Made by a program: the position numbers and the translations under genes. From Chitinophaga pinensis (lineage in GTDB: Bacteria; Bacteroidota; Bacteroidia; UBA4408), in NCBI GenBank assembly GCA_945861665.1, contig CAMAVS010000001.1, positions 1-64,000 of the forward strand: 64,000 bases of DNA. Reading direction: 5' to 3'. The notes beneath the pieces are model-generated. The model saw only the letters and a list, made by a program, of their open reading frames with translations, did not search any database and was not told the DNA's origin. Position 1 is the first letter of the stretch. Each line of letters opens with the position of its first letter. This document shows positions 8,135 to 17,461 of this stretch, piece after piece.

Positions 8135-9250
8135 TTATTGAAGTGCATTGTATACTTCCATCAATATTTTCTCTTCATTTTCCCAGCAAAGCACTTCAGC
8201 AGCATTGAGTGAATTTTGCTTGTAGCGTAACAAATTATTTTCATTTGCAAGCATGTTGTTTAATTGCTCGGCAATGTGTTTAGGGTTGTGTGAGTTAACA
8301 AGTTCTCCGACTTGGTATTCTATAACTATTCGCTTTACTTCGACTAATGGAGATGCTAAAATGGCAATGCCAGCCGAAATATAGTCAAATAACTTATTGG
8401 GTAAACTGTAACGATAGTTTATGTTGGAATCTTTATCGAGAGTGAGTCCTATGTTGGCTACACGGGTATAGTCCATTAAATTTTGATAATGCATTTTGGG
8501 TTTAAAAATAATTTTATTTTTCAGTTTCCCCTCTTGTGCTTTTTCTTTTAAAAACTCAAGTACATCACCGTTTCCAATTATCAATAAAACAGCATCGTTC
8601 ACCCACTCCATTGCAGCAAGTGCTTCCTCAGCTCCCCTATCGATATTTATTCCGGCTCCTTGCAAAATAATAATTTTCTTGTCTGCAGGTAATCCCAGTT
8701 CCTCTTTACTAAACTGCTTAAAAGTTGAGGTATTGATGCGAGGAACATTTCTAAGAACATTCACCTTTACCTTGTATTCAGTTTCGTAAAGATTGGCAAT
8801 GGAATCGTTCACGGTAAAAACATTTTTTAGTTTCGGAAAAATAAAATTCTCGACACTTTTCCATATTCGCTTTTTAACCGGATTACGTTGCAATTCTGGC
8901 ACCTCTGTAAAATACTCGTGTGTATCGTACACTAGTTTAACACCTTTTAATTTACTTACTAGATAGTTGGGCAGCAAGGTATCCAAATCATTCGATACCA
9001 ATACATCCGCTTTTCGGAACACTAAAAACAAGAACAATCGAAACATAAACTCTGCATAAAAAAGCGGACCTGTTTTAAACAAGAGGGACATTCGTTTGGT
9101 TCGATATTTTCTATTTAGGGCTAAACTATTCGGTAATTTCCTTCCCACCAATAGTACCTCATAACCCATATTGTGGAGACTTGTGCATACCTTGCCCACA
9201 CGCTGATCGCTTACAAGGTCGTTGCTTACAGATACAATTGCTTTTTTCAT
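8135..9250 (-). CDS. Glycosyltransferase family 4
   Basis: MKKAIVSVSNDLVSDQRVGKVC..., LVYDTHEYFTEVPELQRNPVKK; preferred start at 9250 rather than 9283. Confidence 0.85.
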   Translation of the reverse strand: MKKAIVSVSNDLVSDQRVGKVCTSLHNMGYEVLLVGRKLPNSLALNRKYRTKRMSLLFKTGPLFYAEFMFRLFLFLVFRKADVLVSNDLDTLLPNYLVSKLKGVKLVYDTHEYFTEVPELQRNPVKKRIWKSVENFIFPKLKNVFTVNDSIANLYETEYKVKVNVLRNVPRINTSTFKQFSKEELGLPADKKIIILQGAGINIDRGAEEALAAMEWVNDAVLLIIGNGDVLEFLKEKAQEGKLKNKIIFKPKMHYQNLMDYTRVANIGLTLDKDSNINYRYSLPNKLFDYISAGIAILASPLVEVKRIVIEYQVGELVNSHNPKHIAEQLNNMLANENNLLRYKQNSLNAAEVLCWENEEKILMEVYNALQ

Positions 9251-9276
9251 ACTAAATATGAATGCAAATATAGTAA

Positions 9277-9307
9277 TTTGCACTAGCTCTATTTTCTATT
9301 AACTTTG
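9277..9307 (+). promoter_or_regulatory. Bacteroidota-type promoter upstream of murB
   Basis: TTTG (9277-9280)-N19-TAACTTTG (9300-9307), matching the -33 TTTG / -7 TAnnTTTG consensus. Confidence 0.65.
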
Positions 9308-9324
9308 AGCCGCATGCTATAACG

Positions 9325-10341
9325 ATGGAAATAAGGGAAAATTATTCACTTAAAAAATTAAATACATTTGGCATCGATGCCTCAGCTGAATATTACACAG
9401 AAGTATTTAGTGTAGCTGACCTACAGGAACTTTTATCGGAGAAAAAATTCGAATCAATCCCAAACCTAATCTTAGGTGGTGGTAGTAATATACTTTTTAC
9501 TAAAAACTTTGCCGGGTTGGTAATAAAAAATAATCTAAACGGAATTAGCCTTATAAAAGAAGATGCCAACTATTTTTATGTAAAAGCACAGTCAGGAGAA
9601 GTGTGGCATAATTTCGTAATGTATTGCATTGCTAATAACTATGCTGGCGTTGAAAACTTATCCCTGATACCAGGAAATGTTGGGGCTTCTCCTATGCAAA
9701 ACATTGGTGCTTACGGTGTAGAAATAAAAGATGTTTTTTATGAATTGGAAGCATTAAACATTAAAAAAAACACTGTTGAAACATTTAATTACAGCAATTG
9801 TAAATTTGGCTATAGGGAAAGTGTATTTAAAAGTGAATTAAAAAACAAATACATTATACTTTCAGTAAGTTTTAAACTCTATAAAACACCAATATTTAAC
9901 ACCAGTTATGGAGCTATAGAAAAGGAATTAGAAGCAATGAAAGTATCAGATATTAGCATTGCAGCTATCAGCAAAGCGGTATGTAACATACGCAACAGCA
10001 AGTTGCCAAATCCGACTGAGATTGGTAATGCCGGAAGCTTTTTTAAAAACCCTGAAATAGAAAAGGGACAATATATACTCTTAAAAGAAAAATACCCCGC
10101 ACTTGTTGCGTACTTACTTGAAAATAAAAACTACAAACTCGCAGCAGGTTGGCTCATTGAACAATGTGGTTGGAAAGGAAAAAAAGTTGGTGATGCGGGA
10201 GTGCATAAGAACCAAGCCTTGGTATTAGTTAATTACGGGAAAGCAAAAGGGGATGAAATATATGCTCTTTCGCAACAGATACTTGACTCGGTGAAGGAAA
10301 AATTTGGGATAGCTTTAGAAAGAGAAGTGAATATTATTTGA
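9325..10341 (+). CDS. murB: UDP-N-acetylmuramate dehydrogenase
   Basis: LGGGSNILF, PGNVGASPMQNIGAYGVE, GSFFKNP, AGWLIEQCGWKG. Confidence 0.95.
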   Translation: MEIRENYSLKKLNTFGIDASAEYYTEVFSVADLQELLSEKKFESIPNLILGGGSNILFTKNFAGLVIKNNLNGISLIKEDANYFYVKAQSGEVWHNFVMYCIANNYAGVENLSLIPGNVGASPMQNIGAYGVEIKDVFYELEALNIKKNTVETFNYSNCKFGYRESVFKSELKNKYIILSVSFKLYKTPIFNTSYGAIEKELEAMKVSDISIAAISKAVCNIRNSKLPNPTEIGNAGSFFKNPEIEKGQYILLKEKYPALVAYLLENKNYKLAAGWLIEQCGWKGKKVGDAGVHKNQALVLVNYGKAKGDEIYALSQQILDSVKEKFGIALEREVNII

Positions 10342-10390
10342 ATTAAAATCTTTTTACTTTTGTTGCAAAATTCATTCAAAAAAAATCAAA

Positions 10391-10756
10391 ATGGGATTTG
10401 TAAAAGAATTTAAAGAATTTGCCGTAAAGGGCAACGCTATCGACTTGGCAATTGCTACTGTATTAGGTAGCGCATTTAACTCTATCGTAGGGTCGATTGT
10501 AGACAGTATTTTAATACCTATAGTTGGTATCATAACGGGTGGTGTTAATTTTGACGAATTAGTCTTTAGAGTAGGCGATGCACAATTAAAATATGGTATT
10601 GCTATAGCTGCTATTGTTAAATTTATTATTATTGCACTGTTCCTTTTTATGGTAATTAAAGGTTTAAACTCCATAAAAAAGAAAGAAGTTGTAATACCTG
10701 AAGGGCCAACGCAAGTAGAGTTATTAGCAGAAATCAGGGATTTATTGAAAAAATAA
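10391..10756 (+). CDS. mscL: Large-conductance mechanosensitive channel
   Basis: KEFKEFAVKGNAIDLAIATVLGSAFNSIVGSIVDSILIP. Confidence 0.95.
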   Translation: MGFVKEFKEFAVKGNAIDLAIATVLGSAFNSIVGSIVDSILIPIVGIITGGVNFDELVFRVGDAQLKYGIAIAAIVKFIIIALFLFMVIKGLNSIKKKEVVIPEGPTQVELLAEIRDLLKK

Positions 10757-10834
10757 TTTTGATTTGTTTTAATTTGCATTTGATATTTAATGAAATTTTT
10801 GGCATATATTTAGCTAACCAAATTATAAAATAAC

Positions 10835-11182
10835 ATGAAAATAATAATCACAGTAAGCACCCTTGTTCTACTTTTGGCAGCTAGTTCATTGCATGCACAA
10901 ACTTCAACATCAGCTACCAAAACTGCATCTACTAATACGGCACTCCAAAAAGCGACTGTGCAAACGGGGCCCCCCTCTACTCAAAATCCTAAACAAGAAT
11001 CGACTCCCGCTAAAGCACTTGCAAGTACCTCTAACGAAAAGTCGACACAAACATCTACATTAACGCCTCCACAGACGACCAATAGACAACAAGAAACAAC
11101 AACTACACCTGCAAAATCAAAAAGAAATTTAACTGTTTCAAAAACAAGCACACCTGTAAAGGCAACCGAAGTCAGTAAATAG
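10835..11182 (+). CDS. Secreted Thr/Ser-rich low-complexity protein
   Basis: Signal peptide MKIIITVSTLVLLLAASSLHAQ followed by Thr/Ser/Gln/Lys-rich sequence. Confidence 0.6.
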   Translation: MKIIITVSTLVLLLAASSLHAQTSTSATKTASTNTALQKATVQTGPPSTQNPKQESTPAKALASTSNEKSTQTSTLTPPQTTNRQQETTTTPAKSKRNLTVSKTSTPVKATEVSK

Positions 11183-11344
11183 GCTAAAAATGAGGGGCAA
11201 AAAGTTTCTCTTTATGCCCTATTTGAATAAAAAATATAACTAAACATACTTTAAGTTGTTGATTAATGGATTCTTGTTACCAGATTTTGCATAATAAAAA
11301 ATGGCTAAAGCAGATTGGTAGAGTGGGAATAAATTAGGATTCCT

Positions 11345-11440
11345 ATTTTCATGTATTCGTTTTTAGCAGAAGCCATCAACTTCCACGAAACCTAAAACTT
11401 GCATCAATTGCTCATTTGTTTACCCTCTTTCTAATAATAG
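11345..11440. repeat. Degenerate third copy of the 2330-2700 structured repeat
   Basis: Shares TTTTCAtGTATTCGTTTTT...CCACGAAACCT.AAA.TTGCA...TTGCTC...CTTTCTAAtAATA with copy A. Confidence 0.65.
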
Positions 11441-11491
11441 GCACAAATCATTTGGAGTACCACGTAAGCAAAAATGAATTAATAAAATTGA

Positions 11492-12820
11492 CTAAGCCAA
11501 TTCCCTCCAATTTCCTTTTCTTAAATACAAATAAGCAAGTCCGCCCATAAAAGTAAAATATACATACTCTACCGCCCATACCATTTCAATACTTGATTTT
11601 AAACTAACCGCCATAATGTAGGAAGCCCACAAATAAAAAACGATGGTAATAAATTCAATTACTAGTGATGCCATAGTATTACCGGTTCCTGATACTGAAC
11701 TAAGAATAATGGTGGTAAAAGAAAAAAGAATCAGAGAGCCTGATATAATGTAAATACAAGGCAAGGTATCTTTAATTAAACTAATATCATTCGTAAATAT
11801 AGCAAGCACTTCACTTGCCAACACTAAATTTACAGCCATTAAAATGGCAGTAGCAACTATGCTCATGATACATATTCGATACATCGTTAAGAATACTTCA
11901 TTTTGTTTTTTCTGTCCAATTAAATTACTGATAATGGTATTGGTTGCGGAACTAAAACCAATCAATGGTATCATTAAAATAATGTAAGCGTTGCGCACTA
12001 AATTAGAAATCGCCAACTCGCGTTCACCAATTTTTTCAACTATCATAAAAAACACAAACCAGGAAAAAACTGCGAGAAAAAGTTGAAACATAACAGGAGC
12101 GGCAACCACAAAAATGCTTTTCACCCGTTCCAATTTTATTCGAAGTGAATCGAATTTAAACAAGGAGTATTGATTCCTATCGACTGTTTTAAAAGTGTAT
12201 ATAAGTGCATAAATACAGGCAATGGCTTCCGACAAATTACTTGCCAAAGCACTGCCTGCAATACCCATTGGTGCGTATCCGAATTTGCCGAAAACAAAAA
12301 CATAATTAAGCACTATGTTTAATACTGCTGACAAAATAGTGCTGTAACTTACAATTTTTGTATCGGCAATGCCTACAAAAAAAGCACGCAAGCCAACAAT
12401 AATGAAAGTGAAAAATATGCCCCAACTGCGCATTTGTATAAAGGCTTCACTCGAGTCGTAAATTGCATTTGAATTAACAAAGGATCGCAAAGTATAAGGA
12501 GCAATAAAATACAGGAATAAAAAACTTATCAAGCCCAACAGTATCAAAAAACACATAGTGTGGTGAAACACTTCGCCAATTTCTTTTGGCTTTTTTTCAC
12601 CATCCAAACGCGCAATAATAATTTGAGCACCCACACCAAAACCAAAACCCAGCATAAAAATGGTAACGTAAAAAAGTCCGCCAATAGCTGCTGCACCCAA
12701 AGCCACTTCACTCACCCTGCCCATAAAAGCTGAATCAGTAATATTAATGATAGCTTGCGCCAAGCCACCCATTATGATCGGGTAACTAATTTGCCATATA
12801 CGTTTGTACGAATACTCCAC
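11492..12820 (-). CDS. MATE family efflux transporter
   Basis: 12-TM protein; SYPIIMGGLAQAIINITDSAFMGRVSEVALGAAAIG. Confidence 0.9.
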   Translation of the reverse strand: MEYSYKRIWQISYPIIMGGLAQAIINITDSAFMGRVSEVALGAAAIGGLFYVTIFMLGFGFGVGAQIIIARLDGEKKPKEIGEVFHHTMCFLILLGLISFLFLYFIAPYTLRSFVNSNAIYDSSEAFIQMRSWGIFFTFIIVGLRAFFVGIADTKIVSYSTILSAVLNIVLNYVFVFGKFGYAPMGIAGSALASNLSEAIACIYALIYTFKTVDRNQYSLFKFDSLRIKLERVKSIFVVAAPVMFQLFLAVFSWFVFFMIVEKIGERELAISNLVRNAYIILMIPLIGFSSATNTIISNLIGQKKQNEVFLTMYRICIMSIVATAILMAVNLVLASEVLAIFTNDISLIKDTLPCIYIISGSLILFSFTTIILSSVSGTGNTMASLVIEFITIVFYLWASYIMAVSLKSSIEMVWAVEYVYFTFMGGLAYLYLRKGNWRELA

Positions 12821-12828
12821 CTATAAAT

Positions 12829-14019
12829 TTATTCAATTTTAAGTACCAATCCTTTTAAATATTGTCCTTCAGGATGAAAAATACTCGGAGCGTGATCGGC
12901 AGGTTGCGATAAATGATGTAATACCCTTACCCTACGACCCGCTTGTATGGCTGCCGACATTATGGTACTGTTAAACAAATCGGTATCTACTACCTGTGAG
13001 CAGGAAAAAGTAAAAAGTATTCCACCAGGTTTTATTTTACGAATTGTTTCGGCATTTAATCTTTTGTAACCTTGAACCGCATTGTGCTTTACGTGTTGGT
13101 GTTTGGCAAATGCAGGAGGGTCAAGTATAATAACATCGTATTCTTCTTTTGTACTTTCCAAAAATGCAAACGTGTCAATAGCAAATGATTCGTGAGCAGC
13201 TCCTTTCGGAAAATTTAGTGCTACGTTCCCCTCCGTAAGCTCTATCGCCTTTTTTGAACTGTCGACCGAATGCACCAAGCTTGCTCCTGCTTGTAAGGCA
13301 TACACCGAAAACCCACCCGAATAACAAAAAGTATTGAGCACTTTTTTTCCGTTACAGTAATGAGCAAGTAATAATCTGTTGTCGCGCTGATCAATAAAGA
13401 AGCCTGTTTTTTGTCCTTTTTCCCAATCAATGTTAAACTTAAACCCATTCTCCATTACTTCGTTTGTAAGGGTTTTCCCCCACAGTAAGCCATTAGTTGA
13501 AGGCAATTCTAAATTTTTTGGTAAGGTCTCATCGCTTTTATCGTAAATGGCTTTTAAACGATGTTGTAATACATTTTTTAATGCTTCGGAAATATCCATA
13601 CTAGAACGGTACATTCCCACTGAATGGCTTTGTAACACAGCTGTTCCATTATAAAAGTCAATAATCAAACCTGGCATACCATCCCCTTCTCCAAACAACA
13701 AACGATATACGTTCGTTTGCTCGTTATCAATTAAACCAATAGCTGTTCGAGTATCAAAAGCATCTTGTATTTTGCTTGTCCAAAAGGCTACATCGGGAGT
13801 AACTGCCTCATAGGCAAAAACGCGTACAGCAATTGAACCCGATTGGTAATGGCCCATTGCCAACAATTCATCGTGATTGGAATATACTTCCACTACATCG
13901 CCTTCCTGCACTTCACCTTTTATCTTTTTTATTGCGCCAGAAAATATCCAAGGGTGAGACCTTCTTACTGATTGATCTTTACCTGAACCCAATATTACTT
14001 TTGCGTAGTTACTTTCCAT
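12829..14019 (-). CDS. rlmI: Class I SAM-dependent rRNA (cytosine-C5) methyltransferase, RlmI-like with PUA domain
   Basis: LGSGKDQSVRRSHPWIFSGAI (PUA), GQKTGFFIDQRDNR, VLNTFCYSGGFSVYAL, DPPAFAK; preferred start 14019. Confidence 0.85.
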   Translation of the reverse strand: MESNYAKVILGSGKDQSVRRSHPWIFSGAIKKIKGEVQEGDVVEVYSNHDELLAMGHYQSGSIAVRVFAYEAVTPDVAFWTSKIQDAFDTRTAIGLIDNEQTNVYRLLFGEGDGMPGLIIDFYNGTAVLQSHSVGMYRSSMDISEALKNVLQHRLKAIYDKSDETLPKNLELPSTNGLLWGKTLTNEVMENGFKFNIDWEKGQKTGFFIDQRDNRLLLAHYCNGKKVLNTFCYSGGFSVYALQAGASLVHSVDSSKKAIELTEGNVALNFPKGAAHESFAIDTFAFLESTKEEYDVIILDPPAFAKHQHVKHNAVQGYKRLNAETIRKIKPGGILFTFSCSQVVDTDLFNSTIMSAAIQAGRRVRVLHHLSQPADHAPSIFHPEGQYLKGLVLKIE

Positions 14020-14080
14020 ATTTTTTTTGTATAAAGCGCAAAGGTAGTACTTTATAGTTGTTGAGTGATGTAATAATTGG

Positions 14081-14172
14081 ACGTCATTGCGAGGGAGGAA
14101 CGACCAAAGCAATCTTAACTCAACAAAATAAAGATTGCCACGCCCTAAAAAAACAAACCCTCGCAATGACGT
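14081..14172. repeat. Palindromic intergenic repeat
   Basis: Perfect 15-bp terminal inverted repeat ACGTCATTGCGAGGG (14081-14095)/CCCTCGCAATGACGT (14158-14172), inner GCAATCTT (14109-14116)/AAGATTGC (14131-14138). Confidence 0.9.
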
Positions 14173-14213
14173 GAAAAATTAGTGCCACACAATATTTCGC
14201 CATTTTATTTGTT

Positions 14214-14221
14214 TACTTTTG
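14214..14221 (+). promoter_or_regulatory. Possible -7 element TACTTTTG upstream of the TonB-dependent receptor gene
   Basis: Matches TAnnTTTG; no well-spaced -33 TTTG seen. Confidence 0.35.
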
Positions 14222-14232
14222 GTACCACAATT

Positions 14233-16728
14233 ATGCGAAGCAGTATCAGTCCGTTTTTATTTCTTTTTTTTACCCTATTTTTTGTTGTTCAAACCGAAGC
14301 ACAAAACAAAGCTACTGTTTATGGAACCATAAAAGACAGTGAAACAAAAAACGCTATTGAATTTGCTACCATATCCTTATCGGGTGAAGCCGGTGGAGTG
14401 AATACCGACAAAGATGGCAAGTATGAACTGATAGTTCCTGCAGGAAAGGAAATAACAATTGTTATTTCCCATTTAAGCTACGGCAATACCTTCATAAAAA
14501 TGAAGTTGGCAGCAGGTGAAAAAAAGGAAATAAGTCCGAACATTAAAATAAACAGCATAAGCTTTACACAAGTAGAGATAGAAGATATTCAAGGACGCAG
14601 AGGTACTATGAGACGTATCGACCCCAAACTTATTTCTGTTTTTCCAACGGCTGGAAGCGGTGTAGAAGCCTTGCTTAAAACCCTACCTGGTGTTGTATCT
14701 AACAACGAGCTTAGTTCACAATATTCGGTGCGCGGTGGTAATTACGATGAGAACCTTATTTATGTGAACGACATTGAAGTATACCGACCATTTTTAGTGC
14801 GCTCGGGTCAGCAAGAAGGACTTAGTTTTATTAATTCCGATATGGTTTCTTCTATCCTTTTTTCATCGGGCGGATTTGATGCGAGGTACGGTGATAAAAT
14901 GTCATCGGTATTAGATGTTCAATATCGCAAGCCGAGAGAATTTGGCGGAACCGTTACGGGTAGTGTATTGGGTGGCGCATTACATTTAGAAGGAATCTCA
15001 AAAAGTGCTCGATTAACTTATCAATTGGGCTTAAGACAGCGTTCCAACAAATATATATTGAGCGCCCTTGATACAAAAGGTGAATACAAACCTAGCTTTG
15101 TAGACGGGCAATTTTTTGTTACCTACGATTTCACTCCCGAATTCGAAATAAATATATTAGGAAATTATGCCCGAAACAAATATCAACTTATACCCGAAAA
15201 CCGCGAAACAGACTTTGGTACTGTAAATGAGGCACTGCGTTTAAAAGTATATTTTGATGGAAAAGAAGTGGACGATTACGAAACATACACAGGAGCTATA
15301 TCTGCTATCTATCGTCCAAATAAGGATTTAAAATTAAAATTTATTACTTCCGCTTACCAATCAAAAGAGTTTGAAACATATGATATACAAGGTCAGTATT
15401 ATATTTACCAATTGGAAAACGACTTTGCAAAAGACAATTTTGGAGATATAAAATTCAGTCGCGGTGTAGGAACATTTTTTAATCACGCACGCGATTATTT
15501 AACGGCAACTGTTTACAATGCTGAGCATAAAGGCTATTACAAAGACTGGCGTTGGGGTACTAAATACCAACACGAACAGATTAACGATCAATTGAGTGAA
15601 TGGAAAATGGTGGACAGTGCAGGATACTCCTTGCCCTTAAATCCATCTAGCAGCATTGACTTGCAAGATGTAGTAAAACAAAAAATAAGTATTGGTTCAA
15701 ACCGTTTCACTTCCTATTTACAAAACACTTGGAGTTGGGGCAATAGCAAGGACTACTCCCTCACTGCAGGTGTAAGAACCAATTATTGGGATTTAAACAA
15801 TCAGTTTTTGGTGAGTCCTCGCGCTACCTTTTCAATAAAACCAAACTGGAAAAAAGATTTTTTATTTCGTGCCTCCAGCGGTTATTATTACCAACCCCCT
15901 TTTTACAGGGAGCTTCGCGACTTCCAAGGCAATATCAATTACAACTTAAAAGCACAAACCTCCATTCACTTTGTGTTGGGCAGCGACTACAATTTCAAAG
16001 CGTGGAACAGGCCTTTCAAATTTGTTTCGGAACTTTATTATAAACATTTAGACAACCTTGTGCCTTATGAAATAGACAATGTACGCATACGCTATTATGC
16101 AAAAAACAATGCTCGGGGATACGCCACAGGCATTGATATGAAGGTGAATGGGGAATTTGTAAACGGCATTGAATCGTGGTTTAGTTTATCCGTTATGCAA
16201 ACCAAAGAAGATTTGAAAGACGATTTTTATTACCAATACTTAAATAGCGATGGTGTGGTTATAATACCGGGATACACCACCAACAATGTTAAAACAGACA
16301 GTGTACGCAAAGAGCCTGGCTATATCCCGCGTCCAACTGACCAGCGCGTGAACGTAGGAATATTTTTCCAAGATTATATTCCGCGCCTTCCTGCTTTTAA
16401 AATGCACCTTAACTTTTTATTGGGAACCGGTATGCCTTTTGGTCCGCCTAGCTTTCAACGTTACAAAGACACGCTCCGTATGCCTCCTTACCGCAGAGTC
16501 GACATTGGTTTTAGTTACCAAATAAAAAGCGAAGAGAAGGAATTGAAGAAAAAAAACCCATTGCATTATATAAAATCGATGTGGATAAGTTTGGAAGTTT
16601 TTAATTTACTTCAAGTAAATAATACCATTTCCTATTTGTGGATAAAGGATGTTACAAACCGTGAATACGCCATTCCTAATTACCTTACAGCAAGGCAGCT
16701 CAATTTGAAGTTGATAACGAAGTTTTAG
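14233..16728 (+). CDS. TonB-dependent receptor with carboxypeptidase-regulatory-like N-terminal domain
   Basis: Signal peptide, ATVYGTIKDSETKNAIEFATISL (CarboxypepD_reg), plug-like GVEALLKTLPGVVSNNELSSQYSVRGGNYDENLIYVNDIEVY; preferred start 14233. Confidence 0.9.
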   Translation: MRSSISPFLFLFFTLFFVVQTEAQNKATVYGTIKDSETKNAIEFATISLSGEAGGVNTDKDGKYELIVPAGKEITIVISHLSYGNTFIKMKLAAGEKKEISPNIKINSISFTQVEIEDIQGRRGTMRRIDPKLISVFPTAGSGVEALLKTLPGVVSNNELSSQYSVRGGNYDENLIYVNDIEVYRPFLVRSGQQEGLSFINSDMVSSILFSSGGFDARYGDKMSSVLDVQYRKPREFGGTVTGSVLGGALHLEGISKSARLTYQLGLRQRSNKYILSALDTKGEYKPSFVDGQFFVTYDFTPEFEINILGNYARNKYQLIPENRETDFGTVNEALRLKVYFDGKEVDDYETYTGAISAIYRPNKDLKLKFITSAYQSKEFETYDIQGQYYIYQLENDFAKDNFGDIKFSRGVGTFFNHARDYLTATVYNAEHKGYYKDWRWGTKYQHEQINDQLSEWKMVDSAGYSLPLNPSSSIDLQDVVKQKISIGSNRFTSYLQNTWSWGNSKDYSLTAGVRTNYWDLNNQFLVSPRATFSIKPNWKKDFLFRASSGYYYQPPFYRELRDFQGNINYNLKAQTSIHFVLGSDYNFKAWNRPFKFVSELYYKHLDNLVPYEIDNVRIRYYAKNNARGYATGIDMKVNGEFVNGIESWFSLSVMQTKEDLKDDFYYQYLNSDGVVIIPGYTTNNVKTDSVRKEPGYIPRPTDQRVNVGIFFQDYIPRLPAFKMHLNFLLGTGMPFGPPSFQRYKDTLRMPPYRRVDIGFSYQIKSEEKELKKKNPLHYIKSMWISLEVFNLLQVNNTISYLWIKDVTNREYAIPNYLTARQLNLKLITKF

Positions 16729-16772
16729 GTTTTCAAGACTACAATTTAAAACCAAATTACAATACAGGCAAT

Positions 16773-17249
16773 ATGGAATATAAATTCAACTCAAAACATT
16801 TAAATATTATTAATGTTTTGATATTTGATGGAAGCATAGATTATGAAAACATTTCAGACTTAAAATTAGAAAATGGTAAATTGGTATTTGAGATTGAGAG
16901 AAGGGCTTTTGAAAACTCAACGAGAAAATGAGTAAAAAATAACATCACGACCTATTATGGTGGAAAAAAAAGTATTTTAACATTTAATGATGTTTTATCA
17001 TTTAGTGTTCTAGAAAGTGGCAAATATCAATACAACCATTTTATTGATATGATAGAATTCGTTGATAAAAATCAAATAGTTCTTTACACTACTTTTGCTA
17101 AGATTATACTAAATGTGAAAGAATACTTTACGATAACATTAAAAGATATAGAAGATAGTGACTTTGGTAAAGGTAGTTTATCAGGTATTAAATTCTTTAC
17201 AAATGAAGAATGGCTGGAATATTTAAAAAAGGAAGATTACCCATCCTAA
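16773..17249 (+). pseudogene. Small conserved-looking protein gene interrupted by one in-frame TGA
   Basis: ATG at 16773 (MEYKFNSKHLNIINVLIFDGSIDYENISDLKLENGKLVFEIERRAFENSTRK), TGA at 16929-16931, then open in the same frame to 17249 (VKNNITTYYGGKKSILTFNDVLSF...KEDYPS). Confidence 0.7.
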
Positions 17250-17308
17250 GCAAAGTCTTAACTATGCTTAAATATTTACTCGATGCAACTTATCAAAATA
17301 TAATATTA

Positions 17309-17330
17309 CAGCGTAGTGAATACTACGCTG
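17309..17330. repeat. Perfect 9-bp hairpin
   Basis: CAGCGTAGT-gaat-ACTACGCTG; no T-tract follows. Confidence 0.6.
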
Positions 17331-17461
17331 AGGTTATAGTAATTTAAAAGACTCCTTTATCATAATCCTCGGAGTGACGACAATACTTTACTATCTGCTT
17401 CCCAACCTTATTACATTCTTAAACAAATTTGTACCTTTATGCTTGAATTACACCCTACTCT

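Noticed and set aside
10372-10779. 135-aa minus-strand ORF
   Set aside because: Fully antisense to mscL, which is a clear match; shadow ORF.
12829-14166. Full-length 445-aa ORF call for the RlmI-like gene
   Set aside because: The first 49 codons run through the 14081-14172 palindrome and have no PUA similarity; the start is better placed at 14019.
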